This document shows positions 1-7,077 of a stretch of DNA of 8,899 nt, one piece after another. Source of the DNA: Spirochaetia bacterium (lineage in GTDB: Bacteria; Spirochaetota; Spirochaetia; Treponematales; Breznakiellaceae); the NCBI GenBank assembly GCA_026002595.1, contig BOBW01000069.1, positions 1 through 8,899 on the forward strand, read 5' to 3'. Below the pieces are notes generated by a model. It did no database searches. It worked only from the letters and a program-made list of their open reading frames with translations, and had not been told where the DNA came from. The position numbers and the translations under genes were made by a program. Each line of letters starts with the position of its first letter. Position 1 is the first letter of the stretch.

Positions 1-1
1 A

Positions 2-511
2 GCCCCCGGTACCATCCAGACATCCTCCGTAGAACTCAACAACGTCAATCCGACCCTGGCTTCGGACTATGCCGCCATCGAACCTTCCACCAGTAATACA
101 TCCAATACCACCAACACAAGTTCGCTTTTCAGGAACCGGAATTATCAGATTCTTAACTATGAAGGCCACGATGTGATATCCAACCAAAGTATGCCCCTGA
201 TCCTTGATTTCTCCATAGACCGTAATCCCTCCGTTACCGTCAACGGCAATACCTGGAACCTGTACCGTTCCACCGGAAACGGCTCATTCTATCCGGTTCC
301 GGACCGTTATTTTCGCAATACCGATGAACTCAATTCAAGCGACAATGCAATTAATACGGTCAATGGAGATGTGGTAAACAAATCATCCCTCAGCGGCAAA
401 CGATACACCTATACCGCCATGTATATCGTGACAACCGGAATTGAAACACCCGCCTATACGCCAATCTACAGCATCCCCGCCTTTATCGGAATTTTCCGCC
501 TTCCTGACTGA
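2..511 (+). CDS. C-terminal part of an unrecognised, probably exported protein (5' partial)
   Basis: The reading frame is open from base 2 to the TGA at 509-511 (169 codons), so the gene starts left of the window. A GTG at 173 is an internal codon, not a needed start. I do not recognise the family. The visible part is rich in Ser, Thr and Asn, especially around residues 28-43 of the fragment (a run of S, T and N), with no cysteine and no predicted membrane helix. That composition suits a secreted or surface protein of spirochaetes or other diderms. The end alternates hydrophobic and polar residues (KRYTYTAMYIVTTG, then SIPAFIGIFRLP), which suggests beta-strands and loosely recalls the F/G strands of a fibronectin-III-like domain; this resemblance is weak. 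It converges on the elongation operon and is probably unrelated to it. That it is coding is fairly sure; the function is unknown. Confidence 0.6.
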   Translation, partial: APGTIQTSSVELNNVNPTLASDYAAIEPSTSNTSNTTNTSSLFRNRNYQILNYEGHDVISNQSMPLILDFSIDRNPSVTVNGNTWNLYRSTGNGSFYPVPDRYFRNTDELNSSDNAINTVNGDVVNKSSLSGKRYTYTAMYIVTTGIETPAYTPIYSIPAFIGIFRLPD

Positions 512-532
512 TTACCAAAAAAAGAAAAAAAC

Positions 533-571
533 CACAGAGATCACAGAGGGAAGAACACAGAGGACACAGAG
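533..571. repeat. Short-period CACAGAG repeat (four copies)
   Basis: The heptamer CACAGAG occurs at 533-539, 542-548, 556-562 and 565-571. The first and second copies, and the third and fourth, are each 9 nt apart; the two pairs are 14 nt apart. An A-rich tract (517-531) precedes it, just after the stop of the upstream partial gene. It lies wholly in the convergent intergenic gap. Similar ACCACAGAGA/ACACAGAG strings are, from memory, dispersed noncoding repeats in several bacterial genomes, but copy number cannot be judged from this window. Confidence 0.6.
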
Positions 572-682
572 AATATTAAGAGGCTTCAACATTTTTTCTC
601 TGCAGGTGTCTTCTTGGCCTTTAACGTATATTTTTTACTATTCATAATGTATATTCTGTCTACTTTATAAAATAGAAATTAA

Positions 683-757
683 TTAACCACGGGCCACACC
701 GGACACCTCTTGATTTCTTATCTTTTTGTCCGTGCCGTCCGTGTGGTCCGTGGTTAA
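683..757. repeat. Long imperfect inverted repeat; possible bidirectional terminator or dispersed palindromic element
   Basis: The left arm at 683-704 pairs with the right arm at 737-757. There are 21 pairs (20 Watson-Crick and one G-T at 693/747), with one bulged C at 700 and a loop of about 32 nt. As plus-strand RNA the G-U pair holds; on the minus strand the same position is an A-C mismatch. The right half also contains GTCCGTG three times at exact 9-nt spacing (728-734, 737-743, 746-752). The element ends 4 nt from the stop of the radical SAM gene (762-764) and lies between two convergent genes, so ending both transcripts is plausible. The sequence past the stem is only moderately T-rich on either strand, so it is not a textbook intrinsic terminator. 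A REP- or MITE-like dispersed palindrome is the alternative. Confidence 0.6.
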
Positions 758-761
758 ATTC

Positions 762-3335
762 TTAAGATTTAGGGTACAATTCCCGGTATACATTGAAATA
801 GGATTCACCCGGCCTGTCATCGGTATCCTTTATCAGGGGATTTTTTGCAAGAACCGCAAGGCGCTTAAGGCCATAGATCGCCTGGCGGCTTAATTCTTCT
901 GATGAAGCCGATAGTTCCCCTTGAGAAACAGGAGGATTTATTAAAGAACCAAGGCGGGACTGACGGTAGGATTTTTCTTCTTTGGCCTTCACCAAATCCG
1001 CCGGACCGGCGGCATCTCCGAGACCTACGATAGTGTCCGCCGCAGTACCAACGCCGGAGGCAGCGTAGGCAAAGCCCCAGAGCAGCGATGACAGGGAATG
1101 TTTTTTACCACCCGGAGGGATGAAAAAATTTTCAGCCTCCCCTATTTCTATGCCCTCAGGAAGGATTTGGTTCATCAAGGCCTTGAATCGCGGAGCCTCA
1201 AAAAAGCCTTCGATATCGATGGCGGCGATCTCACCTTCGGCGTATATCCCAAGGGACAGCGGAGCCACGATTTCCAGTTTGGGCAGCGGATTAAAGCCCT
1301 GACTGAAAAGAACCGGTATACCGGCCCGCAAAAAGGCCATGGAAAATACCTCTATTAGAGTCAAATGGCCGTGAAAAACCGCGGTTCCCTGCTTGCGAAA
1401 GGAAAAAACAATACGAAATGTCGGCCCATCTGAATGGAAATCCTGATTTGTCACCCCTTTGACGGAAGCCACCGGTGTTTTTTCGGCCGGCAGCGCTGTT
1501 TTTATTATTTCAGCAGCATTTTTATCAATATTTCCATCATGTGATTTCTTATCTTGTATGATATTTTGCACTATTTTAGTATTGTTATGACAAATACCGC
1601 AGTTATGTGTACAGTTATCTATACATGGTAATGTAAATTCTTCTGATTTGGACCTTCCATATTCATTTTTAAGGTAAGCCGGGACAAGTCCTGAATCAAC
1701 AAAATGCCAGGGCAGGGCCAAGGTCTGATCCTGAGGGTTCAGTATGGTCCTGCCGAGTTCCTGGTATGTTTTCAGGAGTTCCTTCCATATATCTTTTTTG
1801 ATATAATCTGACCAGGCGTCCAAGCGGCAGCCCCTTTGCCAGGCCTCTTCGATAAGGGCGGCGGCTCCCTCATCCCCCCGGCTGATGATTCCCTCAAGCA
1901 AAGCGGTAAAGGGATCGGCAAGGCTCACCTTGTGCCCTTTGGGCCGTAGTTGGCCTTTGATGAAGTCGAGCTTTTTTTGGGCGCCCTCAAGGTCTATCTG
2001 GGCGGCCCATTGGTAGGGGGTATGGGGTTTAGGGACAAAGACCCCCACATTGATGTTAAAGTGCATCCCGGTCCTGCGGGCCAGGTCCAGGATAAAATCG
2101 ACTATCTCCGCTTCCTCGGTCCGGCCGCTTTGATCAAGGGAACACACCGGCAGTCCTATCATGAAGTAAAATTTGGCCCCCCGCCAGCCGTTTTTTTTGG
2201 CGGTCTGCAGAATGGCGGCCACATCGTCACAAGAGACCATTTTATTTATGCTCCGCTGCCAGGCATCCACCGGGGTTTCCACCGCAAAGGTCAGGCCGCT
2301 TTTGCGGACCTCGGATATTTTTTCGAGCAAGGGCAGGGAGAAGGTGGAAACCTTGAGGCTGGGCAGCTGGAATGAAATGTGCCGGGAGCCGAAATCGGTA
2401 TTAAGGGATTCTACCAGGGCATCGATGTGTGAATAATCCCCGCTGGAAAGGGATGAAAGACTGATCTCCCGGTAGCCGCCCTGTTTGATAAAGGCCTCGG
2501 CCTCATCCCGGATATGGGCGGCGCTTTTCTGCCGCATGGGCCGGTACCAGAAGCCGGCGTGACAGAAACGGCAGCCGTTGGGGCAGCCCCGCATGATCTC
2601 CACGGCGCCGTGGTGCTGGACCACCTTCATGGTAGGGACCGGAAAAACAGCGGCCGCAGTGGGGCTGTCCGCAAAATGCGTATCAATGGCCCGGACTGCC
2701 CGCGCCTTGCCCTTCACCCATACCGAAGGATGGCCGGCTATATGCGTCAAAAGTTCCGCCCGGCTTTTCCCTGCCTTTTTTCGATCCCGCAGTTCCTCAA
2801 CCAATTCAAAAAAACCGGCCTCCGCCTCCCCTATCCAGAAGGCATCAATAAAGGGGGCATAAGGCAGGGGATTTGATACGGAGGGGCCGCCCATGATCAC
2901 GATGGGCTCCCCTTCCCTTCTTTCCGATGCATGAATGGGGATCCCGGCAGCATCCATGATGCTTAAAACTGAGGTGATCCCCAGTTCATAGCCCAGGGTA
3001 AAAAGCAGGAGGTCGAGGTTTCCCAGGGGAATGCCCGTATCAAGACCGTAAAGGGGAATGCCCTGCTGCTTAAGGAGCGCCTCAAAATCCGGGGCTGGGG
3101 CAAAGACCCGGTCGCAGGATACACCGGCAAGGCCGTTCAGAGCGTTATAGAGGATACGCAGGGCCTGGTTTGACATGCCGATCTCGTAGAGATCGGGGAA
3201 GGCGATTGCGGTCTGAAAACCGGCGTTCCCTTTGGCAAGGCGGCCGTATTCGCCGCCGGTATAACGGCCCGGTTTTTCCACACCGAGCAATAAACGCCCA
3301 AGGTCCTTTTCAATATCAATATGGTTAATTTTCAT
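762..3335 (-). CDS. Radical SAM protein, TIGR03960-type, fused to a TIGR03936/DUF2344 domain
   Basis: The 857-residue protein starts at ATG 3333-3335, 6 nt after the rodA stop, with no clear Shine-Dalgarno; it stops at TAA 762-764. Residues ~1-235 look like the cobalamin-binding-like N-terminal domain of TIGR03960 proteins (FPDLYEIGMSN near 46, IMGGPSVSNP near 147, WIGEAE near 167). The radical SAM core follows, with the [4Fe-4S] motif RGCPNGCRFC giving C251, C255 and C258. A second cluster, C571-x3-C575-x3-C579-x2-C582, could carry an auxiliary Fe-S centre or metal. A poorly conserved Lys/Asn/Ile-rich linker (~585-637) leads to the DUF2344 region (~638-857), recognisable from HGHLTL, SQGFNPLPKLE and APLSLGIYAEGE. 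The end of that domain, from about 735, is low-similarity and may be degenerate. No substrate is known for either family; a role in RNA or ribosome modification is sometimes guessed. It closes the mre operon. The family call is fairly sure; the function is not. Confidence 0.85.
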   Translation of the reverse strand: MKINHIDIEKDLGRLLLGVEKPGRYTGGEYGRLAKGNAGFQTAIAFPDLYEIGMSNQALRILYNALNGLAGVSCDRVFAPAPDFEALLKQQGIPLYGLDTGIPLGNLDLLLFTLGYELGITSVLSIMDAAGIPIHASERREGEPIVIMGGPSVSNPLPYAPFIDAFWIGEAEAGFFELVEELRDRKKAGKSRAELLTHIAGHPSVWVKGKARAVRAIDTHFADSPTAAAVFPVPTMKVVQHHGAVEIMRGCPNGCRFCHAGFWYRPMRQKSAAHIRDEAEAFIKQGGYREISLSSLSSGDYSHIDALVESLNTDFGSRHISFQLPSLKVSTFSLPLLEKISEVRKSGLTFAVETPVDAWQRSINKMVSCDDVAAILQTAKKNGWRGAKFYFMIGLPVCSLDQSGRTEEAEIVDFILDLARRTGMHFNINVGVFVPKPHTPYQWAAQIDLEGAQKKLDFIKGQLRPKGHKVSLADPFTALLEGIISRGDEGAAALIEEAWQRGCRLDAWSDYIKKDIWKELLKTYQELGRTILNPQDQTLALPWHFVDSGLVPAYLKNEYGRSKSEEFTLPCIDNCTHNCGICHNNTKIVQNIIQDKKSHDGNIDKNAAEIIKTALPAEKTPVASVKGVTNQDFHSDGPTFRIVFSFRKQGTAVFHGHLTLIEVFSMAFLRAGIPVLFSQGFNPLPKLEIVAPLSLGIYAEGEIAAIDIEGFFEAPRFKALMNQILPEGIEIGEAENFFIPPGGKKHSLSSLLWGFAYAASGVGTAADTIVGLGDAAGPADLVKAKEEKSYRQSRLGSLINPPVSQGELSASSEELSRQAIYGLKRLAVLAKNPLIKDTDDRPGESYFNVYRELYPKS
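1501..1680 (-). other. AT-rich patch inside the radical SAM gene
   Basis: By hand count this 180-nt stretch has 51 G+C (28%). The 60-nt blocks on either side have 34/60 (1441-1500) and 33/60 (1681-1740). The frame stays open throughout. It encodes about residues 552-611: the second Cys cluster (C571-C582) and most of the linker to the DUF2344 domain, with many Lys, Asn and Ile residues. Nothing here resembles an insertion sequence or has clear terminal repeats. It may mark the join between two once-separate genes or a recombined segment. Confidence 0.7.
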
Positions 3336-3341
3336 GAATGA

Positions 3342-4652
3342 CTAGTGCTGGAACCGTCTGACATAGATGCTTAAGGAAAGGCCGATGCCGGCCATGGCGG
3401 AAAGAATCGAGGAGCCCCCGTAGGACATAAAGAGGAGGGGAATCCCCGTGATGGGCATGATCCCCATGGCCATCCCCACGTTAATCAAAAAATGAAAGAT
3501 AAACATGCCGGATATGCCTGCCGCAATATAGGCCCCAAAGGAATCGGTGGTGGTCCGCATGATCCGCACCAGACGCAGGCAGATCAGCAGGAAGAGGGCG
3601 AATATCAAAAGGCCCCCCAAAAGGCCCCATTCTTCGGTAAAGATCGAAAAAATAAAGTCCGTGCTCTGCTGGGGAAGGAAGCGGTAATGGCTCTGGGTGC
3701 CCTGGAGGTAGCCCTTGCCGGAAAGCCCCCCGGAACCGATGGCGGTAATGGACTGGTTAATGTTCCACCCCGCGCCCCGGGGATCAACATTCGGATCAAT
3801 AAATACGATGAGCCGCATGATCTGATAATCCTTGAGTACCTTGTGGGACATAAAGGAAGCCCCCAGGGAAAAAACAAGTATGGCGGCGCCATAGATGATC
3901 CAGAAAAAATACCGCTTTTTGAATCGGACAAAACCGAAAAGGGCTATGGCGGCGATAATACCCAGGGCCATAACGGCAATGGCGGTGAACCGGGCATTGG
4001 TCAGAATCAAAAGGGCGGGGATGGATCTGTGTAAAATATTGCTCTGCCAGAGGGGCAGTACCATAAGAATACCGGTAAAGCCGATGCAGGCGGTCAAAAA
4101 AAGGACATACCTTATCGCCACTCCGGCGATAAAGGTCATCACCAAAAGTATGGGGATAAAGACCAGGGATGTGCCGAAATCGGGCTGGATCAGAATGACC
4201 GCCATGGGGACAAACACGATGATACAGGCAATGAGGAACCGGGAAAAAGCTTCAGGGGTCCGTTTTGAATCATCAAGGTAACGGGCTAAAAAAAGGATGG
4301 TGGTGATCTTGGCAAACTCCGAAGGTTGAATCCCAAAGATGCCGATCCCTATCCAGGCGCGGGCGCCGCTTACATAACGGCCGAAAAGGCAGGTATAAGC
4401 CAAAAGGGCCAGGGTACCCAGATAGAGGTAAAGAGAAATTTCTTTGATCCGTTTGTAATCGATCATGGACAGGACCATGGCGATGATCACCCCTGCGGTG
4501 GCCCAGACAATCTGCCGGACATACTCGTTGGAGACCAGCTCCCCCGAGGAGTTGATCCCCGATGAATAGATAAAAAGCACCCCGAACACCGAAAGGGTAA
4601 TTGCCGAAAGGAGAAGGAAAAAATCAATCTCAACCATGTCCCGCGGTCTCAC
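3342..4652 (-). CDS. rodA: RodA, SEDS-family peptidoglycan glycosyltransferase of the elongasome
   Basis: RodA polymerises lipid II into glycan strands in the inner membrane together with PBP2. The 436-residue product starts at GTG 4652, overlapping the pbp2 TGA in GTGA (4649-4652). GGGAGG at 4658-4663, 5 nt upstream, supports this over the ATG at 4637. SEDS motifs are clear: GARAWIGIGIFGIQPSEFAK (96-115), QPDFGTS (156-162), and the large extracellular loop FIDPNVDPRGAGWN (284-297) with the conserved catalytic-type Asp. These are followed by QSITAIGSGGLSGKG, LPQQSTDFIFS and the terminal FMSYGGSS (408-415). I count about 12 hydrophobic segments against the usual 10. The extra two (about 222-242 and 249-268) lie between the usual helix 7 and the DYQ/DP loop, and they account for most of the length beyond E. 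coli RodA (~370). The function is secure; the insertion is discussed under findings. Confidence 0.96.
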   Translation of the reverse strand: MRPRDMVEIDFFLLLSAITLSVFGVLFIYSSGINSSGELVSNEYVRQIVWATAGVIIAMVLSMIDYKRIKEISLYLYLGTLALLAYTCLFGRYVSGARAWIGIGIFGIQPSEFAKITTILFLARYLDDSKRTPEAFSRFLIACIIVFVPMAVILIQPDFGTSLVFIPILLVMTFIAGVAIRYVLFLTACIGFTGILMVLPLWQSNILHRSIPALLILTNARFTAIAVMALGIIAAIALFGFVRFKKRYFFWIIYGAAILVFSLGASFMSHKVLKDYQIMRLIVFIDPNVDPRGAGWNINQSITAIGSGGLSGKGYLQGTQSHYRFLPQQSTDFIFSIFTEEWGLLGGLLIFALFLLICLRLVRIMRTTTDSFGAYIAAGISGMFIFHFLINVGMAMGIMPITGIPLLFMSYGGSSILSAMAGIGLSLSIYVRRFQH

Positions 4653-6529
4653 TCACGCCTCCCGCCGACAGGCATGAGGTATTGGAAACCCAAACTGCGG
4701 ACCGCTTCCTCGTAACTTTGATCCGCGAATATCCCCTGAAAGATGATTGCCGAGGCATAGACGGCCCACCACTCCCAGCTGTTTACCGCTTCCACAATAA
4801 CGGAAACCGCTACCCGCTCCTCGGGACGGTCGGTGTTGTAGGGGGCGTAGGCGGCGAACCAGGAATGCCAACGGTCATTGAGGCCCACCTCCGCGGTTCC
4901 GGTTTTCCCCGCAATCTCCACGCTTTTGATGTTCAGGGGGAACTGGGCGGTTCCCTCGCTGATAACCCCCCGCATATCCCGGCGGACCGCTTCAAAAACG
5001 TCCTTGTCTATATCACTTTGGTGAATGAGGCGGGGGACGGTACTCTTTTCCACTGCGCCGGAAATAGGGTCCCGTACTTCCTTGAGCACATAGGGCTGGT
5101 AGACCTTGCCGTCATTGGCCACCATGGACACCATATTTACCATCTGAATGGGGGTTACCAGGGTATAACTCTGTCCGATGGACATATTCATCGTATCCCC
5201 CCCGGACCAGCGTTCATGGAAACGGCGTTCCTTCCACTGGGGGGTGGGGATAAACCCTGAAATTTCCCCGGGCAAATCGATCCCCGTGTTTTCCCCATAA
5301 CCGTAATCCTGGGCATAGGATACGATCCGCTCAACCCCCAGTTGGTCCCGCCCCACGGTCCAGTAATAGATATCGCAGGACTGGGCCATGGCCTGGTGCA
5401 GGTTCAGCCTGCCGTGGCCGGGTTTCTTTACATGGCAGTGCCAGAGCCGGTTACCGTAGAAGAATTCCCCCTGGCAATCCACGGTCTGGGCCGGGTTAAA
5501 GGCATTTTCCTGGAGGATGCCGGTGGTCATTATTATCTTGAAGGTAGAAGCCGGGGGATAACTGGACTGTATGGCCCGGTTGAGAAATGGCTTGTTGGGG
5601 TCGTTGATCAGGGCCGCGTATTCGGAACCCATATCACTGCGGCTGAACATGTTGGGGTCATACCAAGGATAGGATACCATGGCCAGCACTTCCCCGGTGG
5701 CGGGCCGGGTGACCACCACCGCCCCCATACGCTGACCCAGGGCCTTTTCCGCCAGGGTCTGGATGGAACGGTCTATGGACAGGACCAGGTTCTTCCCCAT
5801 GGCAGGCGGCTCACGGGTATTATACGCTTCACCGGCGATACGCCGCCCCCTGACATCCACGGTGCGGGTCTCCCGGCCTTCCTTTCCCCGGAGGATTTCA
5901 TCGTACTGCTTCTCTATACCGGCCTTGCCGATAAGGTCCCCGGTCTGGTAGCCCCGGTTATAGAGCATGGTAAGCTCGTCACGGGTGATATCCCCCACGT
6001 AGCCCAAAATATGGGAAAGGCTGCCTGAATCCACATAGTTCCGCATGGGCTTGGACTGCCAGGAAATACCCGGCAGGGTATCCACATTTTCCGCCAGGGT
6101 TGCGATGACGGTAAAGGGGACGTTCACCGCCAGTTCTATGGGCTGGTAAAGGTAATAATACTGGGCGGGGACTTTCCGGTCGATGTCCTCACGGGGAACC
6201 CCCATGATTTCCGCCACCCGGCCGATAAGGGCGGGGATTTCCCCCCGGGGCGCCTCCGCGGGGGTAATGCTGACCGCAAAGGAATCGGTGTTCATCACCA
6301 GGGGCTGACTGTAACTGCGGTCATAGATCTCCCCCCGCTGGGCGGGAATGATCGTGGTACGGCGGGCGATATCCTGTGCCCGTGCCTGGTACAGTTCCCC
6401 GCTTAATATCTGCATACTGAAAAGCCTGATCCCATAGACGACGAATATCAGGATGAAGATAACCCGCAGGATATTGATCCTGTTTTCGCTCCGCTCTTCC
6501 CCGCCGGAGATGGGATCCATAAGGGGCAT
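4649..6529 (-). CDS. mrdA: Penicillin-binding protein 2, elongation-specific class B transpeptidase
   Basis: PBP2 cross-links lateral-wall peptidoglycan with RodA. I start it at ATG 6529 (626 residues), which overlaps the mreD stop as TGATG and has AGGAGG (6537-6542) 7 nt upstream. The TTG one codon earlier (6532) is only 4 nt from that site. A single N-terminal helix (about 19-38) anchors a periplasmic protein. A PBP dimer/pedestal region contains RGEIYDR (65-71) and GKAGIEKQYD. The transpeptidase motifs are S328-TFK331 (SxxK), S384-C-D386 (the SxD form usual in PBP2) and K542-TGT (KTG). The length matches E. coli PBP2 (633). Cys352, Cys365, His372 and Cys385 are placed like the zinc ligands reported in some PBP2 enzymes. 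PBP2-type rather than FtsI is supported by the neighbours rodA and mreCD. Symbols mrdA and pbpA are both in use. Confidence 0.96.
   Translation of the reverse strand: MPLMDPISGGEERSENRINILRVIFILIFVVYGIRLFSMQILSGELYQARAQDIARRTTIIPAQRGEIYDRSYSQPLVMNTDSFAVSITPAEAPRGEIPALIGRVAEIMGVPREDIDRKVPAQYYYLYQPIELAVNVPFTVIATLAENVDTLPGISWQSKPMRNYVDSGSLSHILGYVGDITRDELTMLYNRGYQTGDLIGKAGIEKQYDEILRGKEGRETRTVDVRGRRIAGEAYNTREPPAMGKNLVLSIDRSIQTLAEKALGQRMGAVVVTRPATGEVLAMVSYPWYDPNMFSRSDMGSEYAALINDPNKPFLNRAIQSSYPPASTFKIIMTTGILQENAFNPAQTVDCQGEFFYGNRLWHCHVKKPGHGRLNLHQAMAQSCDIYYWTVGRDQLGVERIVSYAQDYGYGENTGIDLPGEISGFIPTPQWKERRFHERWSGGDTMNMSIGQSYTLVTPIQMVNMVSMVANDGKVYQPYVLKEVRDPISGAVEKSTVPRLIHQSDIDKDVFEAVRRDMRGVISEGTAQFPLNIKSVEIAGKTGTAEVGLNDRWHSWFAAYAPYNTDRPEERVAVSVIVEAVNSWEWWAVYASAIIFQGIFADQSYEEAVRSLGFQYLMPVGGRRE
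4658..4663 (-). promoter_or_regulatory. Ribosome binding site that decides the rodA GTG start
   Basis: GGGAGG on the minus strand, inside the last codons of pbp2 (Gly-Arg), is followed by 5 nt and then GTG at 4652. The in-frame ATG at 4637 has only a weak GCGGGA upstream, so the GTG is preferred. The overlap with the pbp2 stop implies coupled translation. Confidence 0.7.
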
Positions 6530-7077
6530 CAATGAGCCTCCTGCCGGGGGCCGCTCTGACTGTTCCTGTTGACCAGGAGGGGTGAAAAAAGTTTTAAAAG
6601 GGCGAAAAGCGGGACCGCTAAAAGAGTATTGAGCGCCAGTTCAACCCAAAAGGTCGGGGCAAATAAGGTATATGACGGCACCGCCCCGGCAAGCAGCAGG
6701 TGCAGCAGAAAAAGCACCCCGCCCTTGAAGAAGGTGGCTGCAGCGCAGAGGATCATGGGGAGAAAAACAGCGTCCAGAAAAAAAGTACCCACCATAAGCC
6801 CCGCCAATGCCCCGGTCAGAGTACGGATAAGGGCATTGAGCCCCAGGGGGGCGGCGGAAAGAAAGTCCAAAAGGATTCCGGAGAAAAAACCCGTAAGCTG
6901 CCCGGTCATGGTCCCGTTCACATAGGCGCTGAAGACGATGATCCCCAGGGCCAGATCCGGAATCGCGTGGTAAATCGTCACCCGTGAAACCAGTGTCCCC
7001 AGCCTTGCAAACAGGGTGGATTGGAGGAGCGCCGCAATCGTGGCAAATACAATCGCCCAGACAACATTTTTAGTCAT
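6529..7077 (-). CDS. mreD: MreD, membrane protein of the elongation complex
   Basis: The 182-residue product starts at ATG 7077, within the ATGA overlap with the mreC stop (7074-7077). AAGGAAG lies about 10 nt upstream. It is highly hydrophobic, with about five or six membrane segments (about 6-24, 40-56, 60-76, 84-130 as a long hydrophobic stretch, and 142-165), ending in a short polar tail. The conserved MreD pattern is visible: PDLALGIIVFSAYVNG (40-55), GFFSGILLDFLSAAPLGLNA (63-82), then the LTGALAG region. MreD interacts with MreC and is required for rod shape; no enzymatic activity is known. Length is close to the usual 160-190. Its position between mreC and pbp2 is the classical order. 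The assignment rests on pattern and context, since the family is poorly conserved. Confidence 0.92.
   Translation of the reverse strand: MTKNVVWAIVFATIAALLQSTLFARLGTLVSRVTIYHAIPDLALGIIVFSAYVNGTMTGQLTGFFSGILLDFLSAAPLGLNALIRTLTGALAGLMVGTFFLDAVFLPMILCAAATFFKGGVLFLLHLLLAGAVPSYTLFAPTFWVELALNTLLAVPLFALLKLFSPLLVNRNSQSGPRQEAH
6537..6542 (-). promoter_or_regulatory. Ribosome binding site that decides the pbp2 ATG start
   Basis: A perfect AGGAGG on the minus strand lies within the end of mreD. It is 7 nt from the ATG at 6529 and 4 nt from the alternative TTG at 6532. The spacing favours the ATG. Confidence 0.75.

Larger units (their letters stand above)
512..761. other. Convergent intergenic gap, noncoding
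   Basis: This 250-nt gap between two converging genes holds the CACAGAG repeat at its left, the inverted repeat at its right, and an AT-rich stretch at about 620-683 between them. A frame of 68 codons crosses it (441-647, plus), but its product is mostly translated repeat and the end of the upstream gene in another frame, so I do not call a gene. There is no tRNA-like structure. Confidence 0.6.

Noticed and set aside
441..647. 68-codon plus-strand frame across the intergenic gap
   Set aside because: It overlaps the end of the upstream gene in another frame, and the part beyond is translated CACAGAG repeat and AT-rich sequence; it has no ribosome site and no family likeness.
614..670. Promoter-like AT-rich sequence in the gap
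   Set aside because: Weak -35/-10 likenesses are expected in AT-rich DNA and there is no gene downstream on either strand for a promoter to serve.
3607..3629. Near-tandem AAAAGGCCCC copies in rodA as a possible phase-variation tract
   Set aside because: They encode the conserved glycine/leucine helix start (GLLGGLL) and the copies are too few and too short to suggest slippage.
4601..6028. Long antisense plus-strand frames opposite pbp2 (219 and 228 codons)
   Set aside because: They lie opposite a well-conserved gene in GC-rich DNA, have Gly/His/Pro-rich products of no known family, and are explained by stop-codon scarcity on the complement.
6530..6532. TTG as the start of pbp2
   Set aside because: It is only 4 nt from the Shine-Dalgarno, whereas the adjacent ATG is 7 nt away and is the commoner start codon.
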